The notes under the pieces were generated by a model. That model saw only the letters and a program-made list of their open reading frames with translations, had not been told where the DNA came from and searched no databases. This document shows, piece after piece, positions 7,153 to 16,473 of a DNA stretch of 64,000 bases. Position 1 is the stretch's first letter. Every line of letters starts with the position of its first letter. A program made the translations under genes and the position numbers. Source of the DNA: Roseiarcus sp963832305 (GTDB lineage: Bacteria > Pseudomonadota > Alphaproteobacteria > Rhizobiales > Beijerinckiaceae); assembly GCA_963832305.1 (NCBI GenBank), contig CAWHTU010000026.1:78098-142097 (forward strand), in the 5' to 3' direction.

Positions 7153-8814
7153 ATGAGCGATGAGGCTTTCGACTACGTGATCGTCGGGGCCGGCTCGGCG
7201 GGTTGTGTGCTCGCCGACCGCCTCACCGAAGACGGGCGATGCTCCGTCCTCGTGCTGGAGTATGGCGGCTCCGACCGCTCGATCTTCATCCAGATGCCGG
7301 CAGCGCTCTCGATCCCGATGAACATGAAGGCCTACAATTGGGGCTATACGACCGAGCCTGAGCCCAATCTCAACGGCCGGCGCATTCACTGTCCGCGGGG
7401 CAAGGTTCTCGGCGGCTCGTCGTCGATCAATGGCCTGGTCTATGTGCGCGGCCATCCGCTCGATTTCGAGCGCTGGGAAGAGGAAGGCGCAATGGGCTGG
7501 GGATATCAGAGCGTGCTGCCCTACTTCCGCCGCGCGGAAAGCTTCGACGCCGGCGGCGACGCTTGGCGCGGCGACGGCGGGCCGCTCGCGACCACGCAGG
7601 GCGGCAAGCGCAACCCGCTCTATGCGGCCTTCATCGAGGCGGCCCGCGAGGCCGGTTATGCGGTGAGTCCCGACCTCAACGGCGAGCGGCAGGAGGGAGT
7701 TGGCCCCCTCGACATGACGGTAAAGGACGGCGTCCGGGCGTCGACCGCCAACGCCTATCTGAGGCCGGCGAGGAAACGACCTAATCTCAAGGTGGTCACG
7801 CACGCTCTCGCAACGCGCATCGCCTTCGATGGGCGCCGGGCGTCCGGCCTCCACTACCGGCGCGACGGACGCGAGCACAAGGCAAGCGCGCGGCGCGAGG
7901 TGATCCTTTGCAGCGGACCGATCAATTCGCCCCAATTGCTCAAGCTTTCCGGCGTAGGCCCAGCGGCGGAGCTCAAGACCTTCGGGATCGAAGTCGTCGC
8001 CGATCGGGCAGGCGTTGGCGAGAACCTGCAAGACCATCTCGAATTCACCGTCCAGGTCGCTTCGAAAGAGCCCATTACCCTTTACCGCCACACCGGCCTC
8101 ATAGGTCGCGCCCTGATTGGGGCGGAGTGGCTCCTGCGGGGCAAGGGCCTCGGCGCCTCCAATCATTTCGAGGCTGGAGGCTTCATCCGCTCGCGCGCCG
8201 GCGTCCGCTATCCGGACATCCAGTTTCACTTCCTCCCGCTTGCCGTCGCCTATGACGGTTCGACGCTCGCCCGCGAGCACGGCTTTCAGGCGCATGTCGG
8301 GCCGATGCGGTCGAAGAGCCGCGGCTGGGTCCGTCTCAGGTCGACCGATCCGGCCGAGCCGCCCGTGATCCAGTTCAACTACATGAGCCATCCCGAGGAC
8401 TGGATCGAGATGCGCGCGTGCGTGCGCCTGACCCGCGAAATCTTGGGTCAGCGCTCCTTCGATCCCTATCGCGGCCGTGAAATCCAGCCCGGCGCGAACT
8501 GCGTCAGCGACGAGGCGATCGACGCCTTCGTGCGCGAGCGCGTCGACAGCGCCTACCATCCCTCGTGCTCGTGCAGAATGGGATCGCCGTCGGACCCCTT
8601 GGCGGTCGTCGACCCCGAGACGCGGGTGATCGGCGTCGAGGGCCTCAGGGTCGTTGATTCTTCGATCATGCCTTCGATCACCAACGGCAACCTCAACGCC
8701 CCGACAATCATGCTGGCCGAGAAGGCGGCCGACATGATCCTCGGCCGCGATCCCTTACCGGCCTCGAATGCGCCCTACTATGTCGCGCCCGACTGGGAGA
8801 CGAAGCAGCGGTAA
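7153..8814 (+). CDS. betA: Choline dehydrogenase (GMC oxidoreductase)
   Basis: A 553-residue GMC-family flavoprotein. It has the FAD dinucleotide motif GAGSAG (12-17) and the strongly BetA-like stretches MPAALSIPMNMK, CPRGKVLGGSSSINGL and VYVRGHPLDFERW. It also has the active-site His469 in YHPSCSCRMG and the C-terminal NGNLNAPTIMLAEKAADM. It would oxidise choline to betaine aldehyde at the membrane. No betaine aldehyde dehydrogenase (betB) is in the window. It opens a betaine block with the methyltransferase, the flavoprotein and the choline importer. Other GMC alcohol oxidases are possible but the motif match favours choline. Confidence 0.85.
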   Translation: MSDEAFDYVIVGAGSAGCVLADRLTEDGRCSVLVLEYGGSDRSIFIQMPAALSIPMNMKAYNWGYTTEPEPNLNGRRIHCPRGKVLGGSSSINGLVYVRGHPLDFERWEEEGAMGWGYQSVLPYFRRAESFDAGGDAWRGDGGPLATTQGGKRNPLYAAFIEAAREAGYAVSPDLNGERQEGVGPLDMTVKDGVRASTANAYLRPARKRPNLKVVTHALATRIAFDGRRASGLHYRRDGREHKASARREVILCSGPINSPQLLKLSGVGPAAELKTFGIEVVADRAGVGENLQDHLEFTVQVASKEPITLYRHTGLIGRALIGAEWLLRGKGLGASNHFEAGGFIRSRAGVRYPDIQFHFLPLAVAYDGSTLAREHGFQAHVGPMRSKSRGWVRLRSTDPAEPPVIQFNYMSHPEDWIEMRACVRLTREILGQRSFDPYRGREIQPGANCVSDEAIDAFVRERVDSAYHPSCSCRMGSPSDPLAVVDPETRVIGVEGLRVVDSSIMPSITNGNLNAPTIMLAEKAADMILGRDPLPASNAPYYVAPDWETKQR

Positions 8815-8963
8815 CGGGCCGCCCCCAGCGCGGTGTCGCTGCGGCGCATCTCCACGGTGGCGGTCTTGATGGCCGGGCCTCAATTTTCGAGTTCAATTCG
8901 GTCTCGCGCTGGCGCAAGGTCCGGGCGAACAGGCAAGTGGAAGTCGGGAAAGGCGAGAGCGCC

Positions 8964-10511
8964 ATGTCGGAAACCGCATCGGCCGCCGCCAGGGAGCCAA
9001 GACGCGGCCGCGAGGCGCGTCGGTCGGCGCGTGCCCATCGGTCGCACGCGTCCATCCCCTACATCACCCGCAAGATCCCCCTCACGGAACTCATCAGCGA
9101 GGAAGGCCTCGCAACGATCGAGCGCAACGCAGAGACGCTGCTGCAGGAGATAGGCATAGAGTTTCGTGACTTTCCCCGCGCGCTCGATCTCTTTCGCAAC
9201 GCCGGATGCGACATTAAGGGTGAGCGGGTGCGTTTTCCCCGCGGGCTTGCGCGCCAGCTCTGCTCGACGACGCCGGCGCAATATGTGCAGCATGCGCGCA
9301 ACCCCGAGCGCAATGTCGTGATCGGCGGCGACGCGATGGTGTTCGCTCCCAACTACGGCTCGCCGTTCGTCCACGACCTCGACAAGGGACGCCGCTACGG
9401 GACGCTCGAAGACTTCCAGAATTTCGTCAAGCTCGCGTACATGAGCCCGTACATCCATCATTCCGGAGGCACGGTCTGCGAGCCGGTCGACCTGCCGGTG
9501 AACAAGCGGCATCTCGAGATGGTCTATGCGCATCTGAAATATTCGGACAAGCCGTTCATGGGCTCCGTCACCAAGCCCGAGCGGGCTGAGGATAGCGTGC
9601 GCATTTGCGAGCTTCTGTTCGGCGAGGATTTCGTGCGCGACAACACCGTGCTGACGAGCCTCATCAACGCCAATTCGCCGCTGGTCTGGGATTCGAGCAT
9701 GCTCGGCGCCGCGGAGGCGTACGCCCGCAGCAACCAGGCCTGCATCATCACCCCGTTTATCCTCTCGGGAGCAATGAGCCCGGTCACGGTCGCCGGCACC
9801 CTGACCCAGGTGCTGGCCGAGGTCATGGCCGGAACCGCGTTCTGCCAGCTCACCCGCCCAGGTGCGCCGGTGGTATTCGGAACCTTCGTCTCGACGCTCT
9901 CGATGCAGTCTGGCGCGCCGACCTTCGGCACGCCTGAGGCGGCGCTCGCGATCTTCGGCGCGGGTCAGCTTGCGCGCCGGATGAACATGCCGTTCCGAAC
10001 CGGCGGCTCGCTCTGCGCCTCGAAGATCCCCGACGCCCAGGCGGCCTACGAAAGCGCGCAGACGCTTCTGCCAACGGTGCTGGCGGGGGCAAATTTCGTG
10101 CTGCACGCCGCTGGCTGGCTCGAGGGCGGCCTCTCCGCTTCTTATGAGAAGTTCGTCATGGACTTCGACCAGCTCGGCGCGATGCACGTTCTCGCCAAGG
10201 GCGTCGACTTCAGCGACAATGGCCAGGCGATGGAGGCGTTCCACCAGGTCGAGCCGGGCGGGCATTTCTTAGGGTGCGCGCACACCCAGGCCAATTTCGA
10301 GACCGCCTTCTACCGTTCCAGCATCGCCGACAACAATTCGGTCGAGCAGTGGCGCGAGGAAGGCTCGAAGGACGCCGCGACCCGGGCCAACGGCTTGTGG
10401 AAGTCCATGCTGGCCGAATACGAACCGCCGCCGCTCGACCCTAGCAAAGACGAAGCGATCCGCGCCTTCATCGACGAGCGGAAGGCGTCGATGCCGGACG
10501 CGACCTATTGA
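8964..10511 (+). CDS. MttB-family (non-pyrrolysine) methyltransferase, likely betaine-type
   Basis: A 515-residue member of the trimethylamine methyltransferase MttB superfamily, recognisable from the long TIM-barrel with GGDAMVFAPNYGSPFVHD and the C-terminal FLGCAHTQANFETAFYRS. The frame contains no in-frame TAG, so it is the common form without pyrrolysine, some members of which demethylate glycine betaine. ATG 8964 was chosen because AAAGGCGAG precedes it; GTG 8937 is an upstream alternative. Between choline dehydrogenase and a dimethylglycine-dehydrogenase-like gene, a role in removing a methyl group from betaine or a related quaternary amine is reasonable. The corrinoid protein that known family members need is not in the window. 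Confidence 0.85.
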   Translation: MSETASAAAREPRRGREARRSARAHRSHASIPYITRKIPLTELISEEGLATIERNAETLLQEIGIEFRDFPRALDLFRNAGCDIKGERVRFPRGLARQLCSTTPAQYVQHARNPERNVVIGGDAMVFAPNYGSPFVHDLDKGRRYGTLEDFQNFVKLAYMSPYIHHSGGTVCEPVDLPVNKRHLEMVYAHLKYSDKPFMGSVTKPERAEDSVRICELLFGEDFVRDNTVLTSLINANSPLVWDSSMLGAAEAYARSNQACIITPFILSGAMSPVTVAGTLTQVLAEVMAGTAFCQLTRPGAPVVFGTFVSTLSMQSGAPTFGTPEAALAIFGAGQLARRMNMPFRTGGSLCASKIPDAQAAYESAQTLLPTVLAGANFVLHAAGWLEGGLSASYEKFVMDFDQLGAMHVLAKGVDFSDNGQAMEAFHQVEPGGHFLGCAHTQANFETAFYRSSIADNNSVEQWREEGSKDAATRANGLWKSMLAEYEPPPLDPSKDEAIRAFIDERKASMPDATY

Positions 10512-10542
10512 TTTTGGGCAGCCTTCACGACGCCCTCGTCGA

Positions 10543-10660
10543 GAGGAGCGGCGCCATGAGGCGGCGCATCTCGAAGAACGCTCCAGAGTGCACGAACGGC
10601 GCCGCGTTCTGGATCATCCTTCGAGACACCGCGCTTCGCGCGGCCCTCAGGATGCAGTCG
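10543..10660. repeat. REP-like element, copy 2
   Basis: Starting 31 bp after the methyltransferase stop, this segment carries GGAGCGGCG and ATCTCGAAGAACG then CTCCAG, matching 671-710 and 28068-28100. It then continues with ATCCTTCGAGACACCGCG..CGCGGCCCTCAGGATG, an inverted second half. It looks like a dispersed intergenic palindrome and contains no gene. Confidence 0.6.
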
Positions 10661-10698
10661 GGGCCGGCGTCGAAGGCCAATAGCCTAAGGATGCTTGA

Positions 10699-13209
10699 AT
10701 GAGAACGCATGCGCGGGCGGTGGTGATCGGCGGGGGCGTGGTCGGCGTCTCGACGCTCTATCATCTGGCCAAGAAGGGTTGGAGCGACAGCATTCTTGTC
10801 GAGCGCAGGGAGCTGACCTCAGGTTCGACCTGGCATGCGGCGGGCTTGCTGCCGCTCTTCAACCTCAGCTATTCGGTCGGGCAGATCCACAAATATTCGG
10901 TCGCGCTCTACCGGACGCTCGAGAAAGAGACCAGCCTCGACGTCGGCCTGCGCCAGGTGTCCAACATCCGCCTCGCCCGAACTCGCGACCGGATGGACGA
11001 ATATAACTACTACGCCGGCGTCGCCGCGACCATCGGCGTCAAAATGAGGTTCCTGACGCCGCAAGGGGTCAAGGAGATCTGGCCGCTCTGCAATATCGAC
11101 GGGATCATTGGCGCTATCCAGCATCCAGAGGACGGCTATATTCAGCCCGCCGACCTCACGCAGGCGCTGGCGCGGGCGGCGCGAGAACGAGGCGCTGAGA
11201 TCAACCGCCATACGACCGTCATCGCGATCGAGCGGCGACCGGGTGGCGAATGGAAGGTCTTAACCGACAAAGGTGAAATCGTCTGCGAGCACATCGTCTC
11301 CGCGACCGGCAATTTCGCGCGGCAGACTGGAAGGATGGTTGGGATCAACGTGCCGGTGATTCCGGTCCAGCACCAATACATCGTGACGGAAGCCCATCCC
11401 GAGATCGTCGCGCGCAAGGCGAAGGGCCTTCCGGAGATGGGGGTACTACGCGAATCGGATTCGTCCTGGTACATGCGCGAGGAGGCGGGCGGGCTCTTGC
11501 TCGGGCCTTACGAGAAGGGCGCGCCGGCCTGCTATGTCGACGGACCCTCGGCGGACAGCGAATACGAGCTCTTTCCCGAGGACCTCGACCGTCTTGCGCC
11601 GCACATCGAGACGGCCATCGCCCGCGTTCCCGCCTTCGGCGAGGTCGGAGTCAAGAAGGTCTATAACGGCGCGATCGCCTACACGCCCGACGGCTCGCCG
11701 ATCGTCGGCCCGGCGCCGGGCGTGAGGAATTTCTGGCTCAACGAAGGCCATTCATTCGGCGTCACCGCGGCCGGCGGCGCCGGCTGGCAGCTCGCCGAAT
11801 GGATCGTCGAAGGCGAGCCGACCATCGACATGCTTGGCGTCGATCCGCGCCGCTTCGGGTCCTATGCGGATAAAGGCTACCTCGTCGAGAAGAACGAAGA
11901 GGCCTACGCCAAAGTCTTCACCGTCCATTATCCCGACGAAGAGCGCGTCGCCGCGCGCCCGCTGCGCCAGACCCCCTGCTATTCGCGGATGAAGGCTCTC
12001 GGCGCCGTGTTCGGCTCGATTTACGGCTGGGAGCGGCCGAACTGGTTTGCGCCGCCGGGCTACGCGTTGAGCGAGGCCGACCTCGCCAAGCCCGATGTGC
12101 TGCTCAACGAGAATCATCCGGCCGTGGCCGAGGGCGAACGGCCGCGCGAGAAGTGGAGCTTTCGCCGTTCGAACTATTTCCAGTTCGTCGGCGCCGAGTG
12201 CCGCAACGTGCATGAGAACGTGGGCCTGCAGGACATGTCGGCGTTCGCCAAGCTTGAGGTTTCCGGTCCCGGCGCCGAAAGCTGGCTGAGCTCGATCCTC
12301 ACCAACCGCATCCCGAAGGCCATCGGGCGCGTCACGCTCACCTATCTCTTGACCGCGCGGGGCGGCGTGCGGGCCGAGTTCACGCTGACCCGCATTGGCC
12401 CGGAACGCTTCTATCTCGTTTCGGCAGGCGCGCTGGAAGCGCACGATTTCGATTCGCTGGAAAAGCTGCTGCCTGGCGATGGAAGCGTCCGGATAGACAA
12501 GGTTACGACCCAGCGTGGCGTTCTCGTGCTCGCGGGCCCAAGGTCGCGCGAGGTTCTCGCGAAGGTCGCCGACATTGACGTCTCAAACGAAGCGTTTCCC
12601 TGGCTGACCGCGCGGCGCCTTTCGATTCGGGCGGCGGGCCTCATCGCCATGCGGGTGAACTTCGTCGGCGAGCTCGGCTACGAGCTGCACCACCCGATCG
12701 AGATGCAGAACGCGATCTTCGACGCGCTCATGTCGGCCGGGGCGCCGTTTGGCATCAAGCCTTTCGGCATCCGCGCCATGGACTCGCTGAGGCTCGAGAA
12801 GTCGTACAAGCTGGTCGGGCGGGAACTCTCGATCGAATACGCCGCGCTCGAATCCGGGCTCGACCGGTTCGTCGATTTCAAGAAGGGCCGGTTCCTCGGC
12901 CGCGACGCGCTGATCACCTGGGTCGGCAAGGGCTTCGAGAACAGGCTTGTCACACTCGAAGTTCAAGGCGTGAGGGACGCCGACGCGCGGGGCTCCGAGC
13001 CGGTTACGAAGGACGGGGCGATGGTCGGTCGCACGACGTCCGGCGGCTACGGCTGGCGGACCGGGAAATCGCTCGCGCTGGCGATGGTGAAGCCCGAGTT
13101 CTCGAATATTGGCGTTGAAGTCAACCTGCAGATTCTCGGCGAGACGCGCCGCGCGGTCGTGATCGCCGACAGCCCCTACGATCCGACCAACACCTCGCTG
13201 CGGGCCTGA
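10699..13209 (+). CDS. Dimethylglycine/sarcosine dehydrogenase-like FAD protein
   Basis: An 836-residue two-part enzyme. Residues 1-400 form a D-amino-acid-oxidase-type FAD domain with GGGVVG at 11-16. They include TSGSTWHAAGL (His46), where mitochondrial dimethylglycine dehydrogenase binds FAD covalently. The second half is a FAO_M/GCV_T (aminomethyltransferase, folate-binding) domain ending DSPYDPTNTSLRA. By family it oxidatively demethylates dimethylglycine or sarcosine, passing the one-carbon unit to tetrahydrofolate. It follows the betaine-type methyltransferase, so a betaine to dimethylglycine to sarcosine path is plausible. Its 3' end overlaps the tail of the convergent metA by 34 bp. 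Confidence 0.87.
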   Translation: MRTHARAVVIGGGVVGVSTLYHLAKKGWSDSILVERRELTSGSTWHAAGLLPLFNLSYSVGQIHKYSVALYRTLEKETSLDVGLRQVSNIRLARTRDRMDEYNYYAGVAATIGVKMRFLTPQGVKEIWPLCNIDGIIGAIQHPEDGYIQPADLTQALARAARERGAEINRHTTVIAIERRPGGEWKVLTDKGEIVCEHIVSATGNFARQTGRMVGINVPVIPVQHQYIVTEAHPEIVARKAKGLPEMGVLRESDSSWYMREEAGGLLLGPYEKGAPACYVDGPSADSEYELFPEDLDRLAPHIETAIARVPAFGEVGVKKVYNGAIAYTPDGSPIVGPAPGVRNFWLNEGHSFGVTAAGGAGWQLAEWIVEGEPTIDMLGVDPRRFGSYADKGYLVEKNEEAYAKVFTVHYPDEERVAARPLRQTPCYSRMKALGAVFGSIYGWERPNWFAPPGYALSEADLAKPDVLLNENHPAVAEGERPREKWSFRRSNYFQFVGAECRNVHENVGLQDMSAFAKLEVSGPGAESWLSSILTNRIPKAIGRVTLTYLLTARGGVRAEFTLTRIGPERFYLVSAGALEAHDFDSLEKLLPGDGSVRIDKVTTQRGVLVLAGPRSREVLAKVADIDVSNEAFPWLTARRLSIRAAGLIAMRVNFVGELGYELHHPIEMQNAIFDALMSAGAPFGIKPFGIRAMDSLRLEKSYKLVGRELSIEYAALESGLDRFVDFKKGRFLGRDALITWVGKGFENRLVTLEVQGVRDADARGSEPVTKDGAMVGRTTSGGYGWRTGKSLALAMVKPEFSNIGVEVNLQILGETRRAVVIADSPYDPTNTSLRA

Positions 13210-14195
13210 GCGGCCTCGGCGACTTTCGACGGGTGGGGGATGGCCTCGATTGCGTAAGGCGTTGACGCGTAAATTGCCTTGACCCAGTTTGTGTAAACAT
13301 GCGCCGTGTGGCGCCAGAGATTGGGCGCAGCCCGCGACGGATCGTCGCCCGGAAAATAATGGCGGGGCAAGGGATAGTCGGGGTCGATCGCGCTATCGCG
13401 ATGATATTCGACGCCGAGGCTGTCCGTCGCGTACTCCGGATGGTTTAGAATGTAGACCCGGCGGGGAAAGAGCGCACTATTGTCGTCGAGCGGCTCGGAC
13501 TCGACGAGCATGTTCGGTCCCGCCTCGTCGGAATCCGCGACAATCTCGATCGCGGGAACCTTGAGAATGTCATCGCGCCTCGGGCTCTTCCAGCGCGAGA
13601 CCGGCGCGGGAAAGGCGTCGGGGAAGCCGAACAGGAGCCCGGTCTTGTCAGAGATCAAGCGATGCTCGAACAGGCCGAAAAGTTTGCGCTCGCCCTTGTA
13701 ACTATTGATGTCGTGGAAAAACTTCAACGCCGCCTTCGCTCCCCAGCAGAGAAAGAGACAGGAGAATGCGTTCGTTGTCGTCCATTGCAGGATGTCGGTG
13801 ACTTCCGGCCAGAATGTCTCCTGCTCGACGCGGTCCTTGAGCGCGTTGACGCCGGTGACGATGAAGCCGTCGAACTTCTTGTCACTGATGTCGCTGAAAG
13901 CGCTATAGAACTTGTGGATGTGATCGGCGGGCGTGTTCTTTGAATGACGGCCGGCAGCGACGGCGCGGAGATACGAGTCGGTCGCGACGAAAGTTAGGTT
14001 CACCTGCAGCATCGTATTGCCGAGCCAGAGCGCAAGCTGCCGCTCGGTCGAGATTTTATCCGCCATCAGGTTGATTATGGCGATCTCCAGCGGTCGAATG
14101 TCTTGCTGTTCGGCGCGGGTGCGCTCGATCGCCAGCGGGCTGCCAAGCGACGGCAGGAAGGGATGGATTTCCTTGCTGTGGATGATGACCGGCAT
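13176..14195 (-). CDS. metA: Homoserine O-acyltransferase, MetA type, divergent
   Basis: A 339-residue MetA-family enzyme that acylates homoserine in methionine synthesis. It shows the catalytic Cys150 in LFLCWGAKAAL and His252/Glu254 in YILNHPEYATDSL. The early text IINLMADKISTERQLALWLGN is also typical. The loop that sets acetyl versus succinyl specificity normally reads ITGAPVE or ITGAPLG. Here it reads VTGVNALKDR, so acyl-donor choice cannot be predicted. The gene is convergent with the flavoprotein and overlaps its end. I looked for a SAM-II riboswitch in its leader and did not find a clear one. Confidence 0.85.
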   Translation of the reverse strand: MPVIIHSKEIHPFLPSLGSPLAIERTRAEQQDIRPLEIAIINLMADKISTERQLALWLGNTMLQVNLTFVATDSYLRAVAAGRHSKNTPADHIHKFYSAFSDISDKKFDGFIVTGVNALKDRVEQETFWPEVTDILQWTTTNAFSCLFLCWGAKAALKFFHDINSYKGERKLFGLFEHRLISDKTGLLFGFPDAFPAPVSRWKSPRRDDILKVPAIEIVADSDEAGPNMLVESEPLDDNSALFPRRVYILNHPEYATDSLGVEYHRDSAIDPDYPLPRHYFPGDDPSRAAPNLWRHTAHVYTNWVKAIYASTPYAIEAIPHPSKVAEAAQARSEVLVGS

Positions 14196-14329
14196 TTGCG
14201 GACGCTGGGATCCCTAGAGACTCAATTTTTGACCACAGCCCATTCGCATCGAAGGGATGCAAAGGCAAATATCAATTCTGCATTACATCGGCCTTTTGGC
14301 GTAGATTTCAACTCTGCGCCCTCCCGGCC

Positions 14330-15526
14330 TTAGGTCCCCTCTGCCGCCTTCCGCTGCTGAAGCAGGGCGCGGTAGATCTCATCGTCGCCGCAAAGGCCCG
14401 CCATTCGGCCGAGATCGTCAACGAGGACAATCGGATTGCCGGAGTCCCGGCGAAGGGCGATCGCCGAGCGCATCTTCAGGTCTATCGAGGCGACGACGAC
14501 ATCGGCGCTGTCATGCGACATCTCGCCGGACGCCGCGTCCGCCTTGGACAGCGTACCCGCAGCGCCGTCCAGCGTGACGCCGATCGGCCGGTCGTCGGCG
14601 TCAAGCCGCACGCGGATGCGGCCGGCGCGGTCGAGGAGCACTTCATTTTCGTGTCGCCTGAGCGCCGCGGCCGGCGTCATCAGCGCGCTGCCGCGCAGCA
14701 CGTTGAGCGGGTTCATGTGCTTGACGAATTCGGCGACATAGGCGTCGGCCGGGCGCAAGAGAATGTCCTCCGCCGTGCCGCACTGGACGATACGCCCACC
14801 CTCGAGGATGGCGATACGGTTGCCGAGTTTCAACGCTTCGTCGAGGTCGTGACTGACGAAAATAATCGTCTTCTTCAGGTCCTTCTGCAACAGCAGGAGC
14901 TCGTCCTGCAGCTTGTCGCGGATCAGCGGATCGAGCGCCGAGAACGGCTCGTCCATGAGCAGGATGTCGGCGTCGGTGGCAAAGGCGCGCGCGAGGCCCA
15001 CCCTCTGCTGCATGCCGCCGGACAGCTCATGGCCGAACTTGCCCGCCCATTGCGTCAGGCCGACCATCGCAAGCTTCTCGGCAACAATCTTGTCGATTTG
15101 CGCCTGCGGCGTCCGACGAAGCTCGAGTCCGAAAGCGACGTTTTCCTTCACCGTGCGCCACGGCAGAAGCGCGAACTGCTGAAACACCATGGCGATGCGG
15201 CTCGTACGCAACATCCGCAATTCATCGGCGCTGCAATGGGCGACGTCGATCGCGCCCTGGCCGTGACGAACGAGAACCTTGCCCCGCGCGACTTTGTTGA
15301 GGCCGTTCACGGCGCGAAGGATCGTGGACTTGCCCGATCCGGACAATCCCATCAACACGCAGATTTCGCTCGGCTCGATCGAGAGGTCGACACCCGCCGC
15401 GCCGAGGACGACCCCGGTCGCCTTGAGGATATCGTCGCGCGTCGCCCCCTTGTCGACGAGCGCGAGCGCTTCGGTCTGCTTGTCGCCGAAGACGATGTCG
15501 ACATGATCGAAGACCACCGCCGACAT
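14330..15526 (-). CDS. choV: Choline/glycine betaine ABC importer ATPase
   Basis: A 398-residue ATPase of the ProV/OpuAA/ChoV group. It has Walker A in MGLSGSGKST (59-68), the Q-loop MVFQQFALLPWRTVKENV, the signature LSGGMQQRVGLARA, and Walker B LLMDEPFSALDPL. A C-terminal CBS-type region of about 120 residues follows, which in relatives senses ionic strength or regulates transport. The N-terminal insertion LALVDKGATRDDILKATG is typical of choline-specific ChoV. The permease gene is two bases upstream and the binding protein precedes it, giving transcription order choX-choW-choV. It would import choline or betaine for the nearby catabolic genes. Confidence 0.9.
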   Translation of the reverse strand: MSAVVFDHVDIVFGDKQTEALALVDKGATRDDILKATGVVLGAAGVDLSIEPSEICVLMGLSGSGKSTILRAVNGLNKVARGKVLVRHGQGAIDVAHCSADELRMLRTSRIAMVFQQFALLPWRTVKENVAFGLELRRTPQAQIDKIVAEKLAMVGLTQWAGKFGHELSGGMQQRVGLARAFATDADILLMDEPFSALDPLIRDKLQDELLLLQKDLKKTIIFVSHDLDEALKLGNRIAILEGGRIVQCGTAEDILLRPADAYVAEFVKHMNPLNVLRGSALMTPAAALRRHENEVLLDRAGRIRVRLDADDRPIGVTLDGAAGTLSKADAASGEMSHDSADVVVASIDLKMRSAIALRRDSGNPIVLVDDLGRMAGLCGDDEIYRALLQQRKAAEGT

Positions 15527-15528
15527 TC

Positions 15529-16377
15529 TTACGCGCTCCCTTTTCGTTCGGGGTTACGGAAGACGCGATCGAGCACGATCGCGAGCAGGACGATCGACAC
15601 CCCGGCTTCGATCCCCATAGGAATATTGACCGTTCCGAGCGCGCGGACGACCGGCACGCCGAGCCCAGCCGCGCCGACCAGCGCGGCGATGACGACCATC
15701 GACAGGCTCAGCATGATGCATTGAGTGACGCCGGCCATGATCGTCGGCAGCGCGTAGGGCAATTCGACTTTCCACAGCAATTGCCAATTCGTCGCCCCGA
15801 ACGCGGCGCCGGCTTCCTTGAGAGGCAGCGGCGCGGAGACGATACCGAGATGGGTCAGGCGAATCGGCGCGGCGATCGCGAAGATCACGGTCGAGATCAG
15901 GCCCGGCGCCGAACCGAGGTGAAACAGGACCAGAGTCGGGATCAGGTAGACGAACGTGGGCAATGTCTGCATCAGATCGAGCAGCGGCCTCAGCAGAGCA
16001 TATAGCCAGGGCCGATGGGCCGAGGCGATGCCGACCGGCACTCCGATCACGACGCTCGCGATGGTCGCGAACCCGACGAGCGAGATCGTCTCGACCGTCG
16101 CCTGCCAATATCCGAGGTTGGCGATGAATAAGAATGCGATGACGACGAACGCCGCGAGGCGCCAGGATCGATGCATCCAGTAGGCGAGCGCCGCAAGTGC
16201 GAGAACGACCAACAAAAACGGGATGTGCAGAAGTATCGCGGTGAAGCCGTCGACCAGAAAATCGATCACCGCCGTCACCGCGTCGAAGAACCCAGCGGCG
16301 TTGTCCTGCAGCCAAGTGATGCCAATCTTGACCCAACGCCCGAGCGGTATCTTCGGCTCGGTGAACCAACTTTCCAA
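15529..16377 (-). CDS. choW: Choline/glycine betaine ABC importer permease
   Basis: A 282-residue ProW/ChoW-type inner membrane permease with about six or seven hydrophobic segments. The conserved permease loop reads EAGAAFGATNWQLLWKVELPYALPTIMAGV. The sequence GVPVGIASAHRPWLYALLRPLLDLMQTLPTFVYLIP is typical of the family. It lies between the ATPase gene (gap of two bases) and the binding-protein gene, and forms the membrane channel of this importer. Confidence 0.92.
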   Translation of the reverse strand: MESWFTEPKIPLGRWVKIGITWLQDNAAGFFDAVTAVIDFLVDGFTAILLHIPFLLVVLALAALAYWMHRSWRLAAFVVIAFLFIANLGYWQATVETISLVGFATIASVVIGVPVGIASAHRPWLYALLRPLLDLMQTLPTFVYLIPTLVLFHLGSAPGLISTVIFAIAAPIRLTHLGIVSAPLPLKEAGAAFGATNWQLLWKVELPYALPTIMAGVTQCIMLSLSMVVIAALVGAAGLGVPVVRALGTVNIPMGIEAGVSIVLLAIVLDRVFRNPERKGSA

Positions 16378-16473
16378 CGCTCGTCCTCCCGCTGCGGGCA
16401 GGATGCGCCGGTCCCCCGATGCTCGCTCTCCGCGCGGCGCGGTTGGGGCAGGGGACCGGCGCGGGTGCGGCGC

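Noticed and set aside
8964..10511. Pyrrolysine-type MttB with an in-frame TAG
   Set aside because: The reading frame is continuous and no TAG occurs before the natural stop, so it is the non-pyrrolysine type.
14196..14329. SAM-II riboswitch in the metA leader
   Set aside because: The minus strand lacks the conserved pseudoknot sequences expected for SAM-II (loop plus downstream GCTAAA-type element). Only scattered similarity is present.
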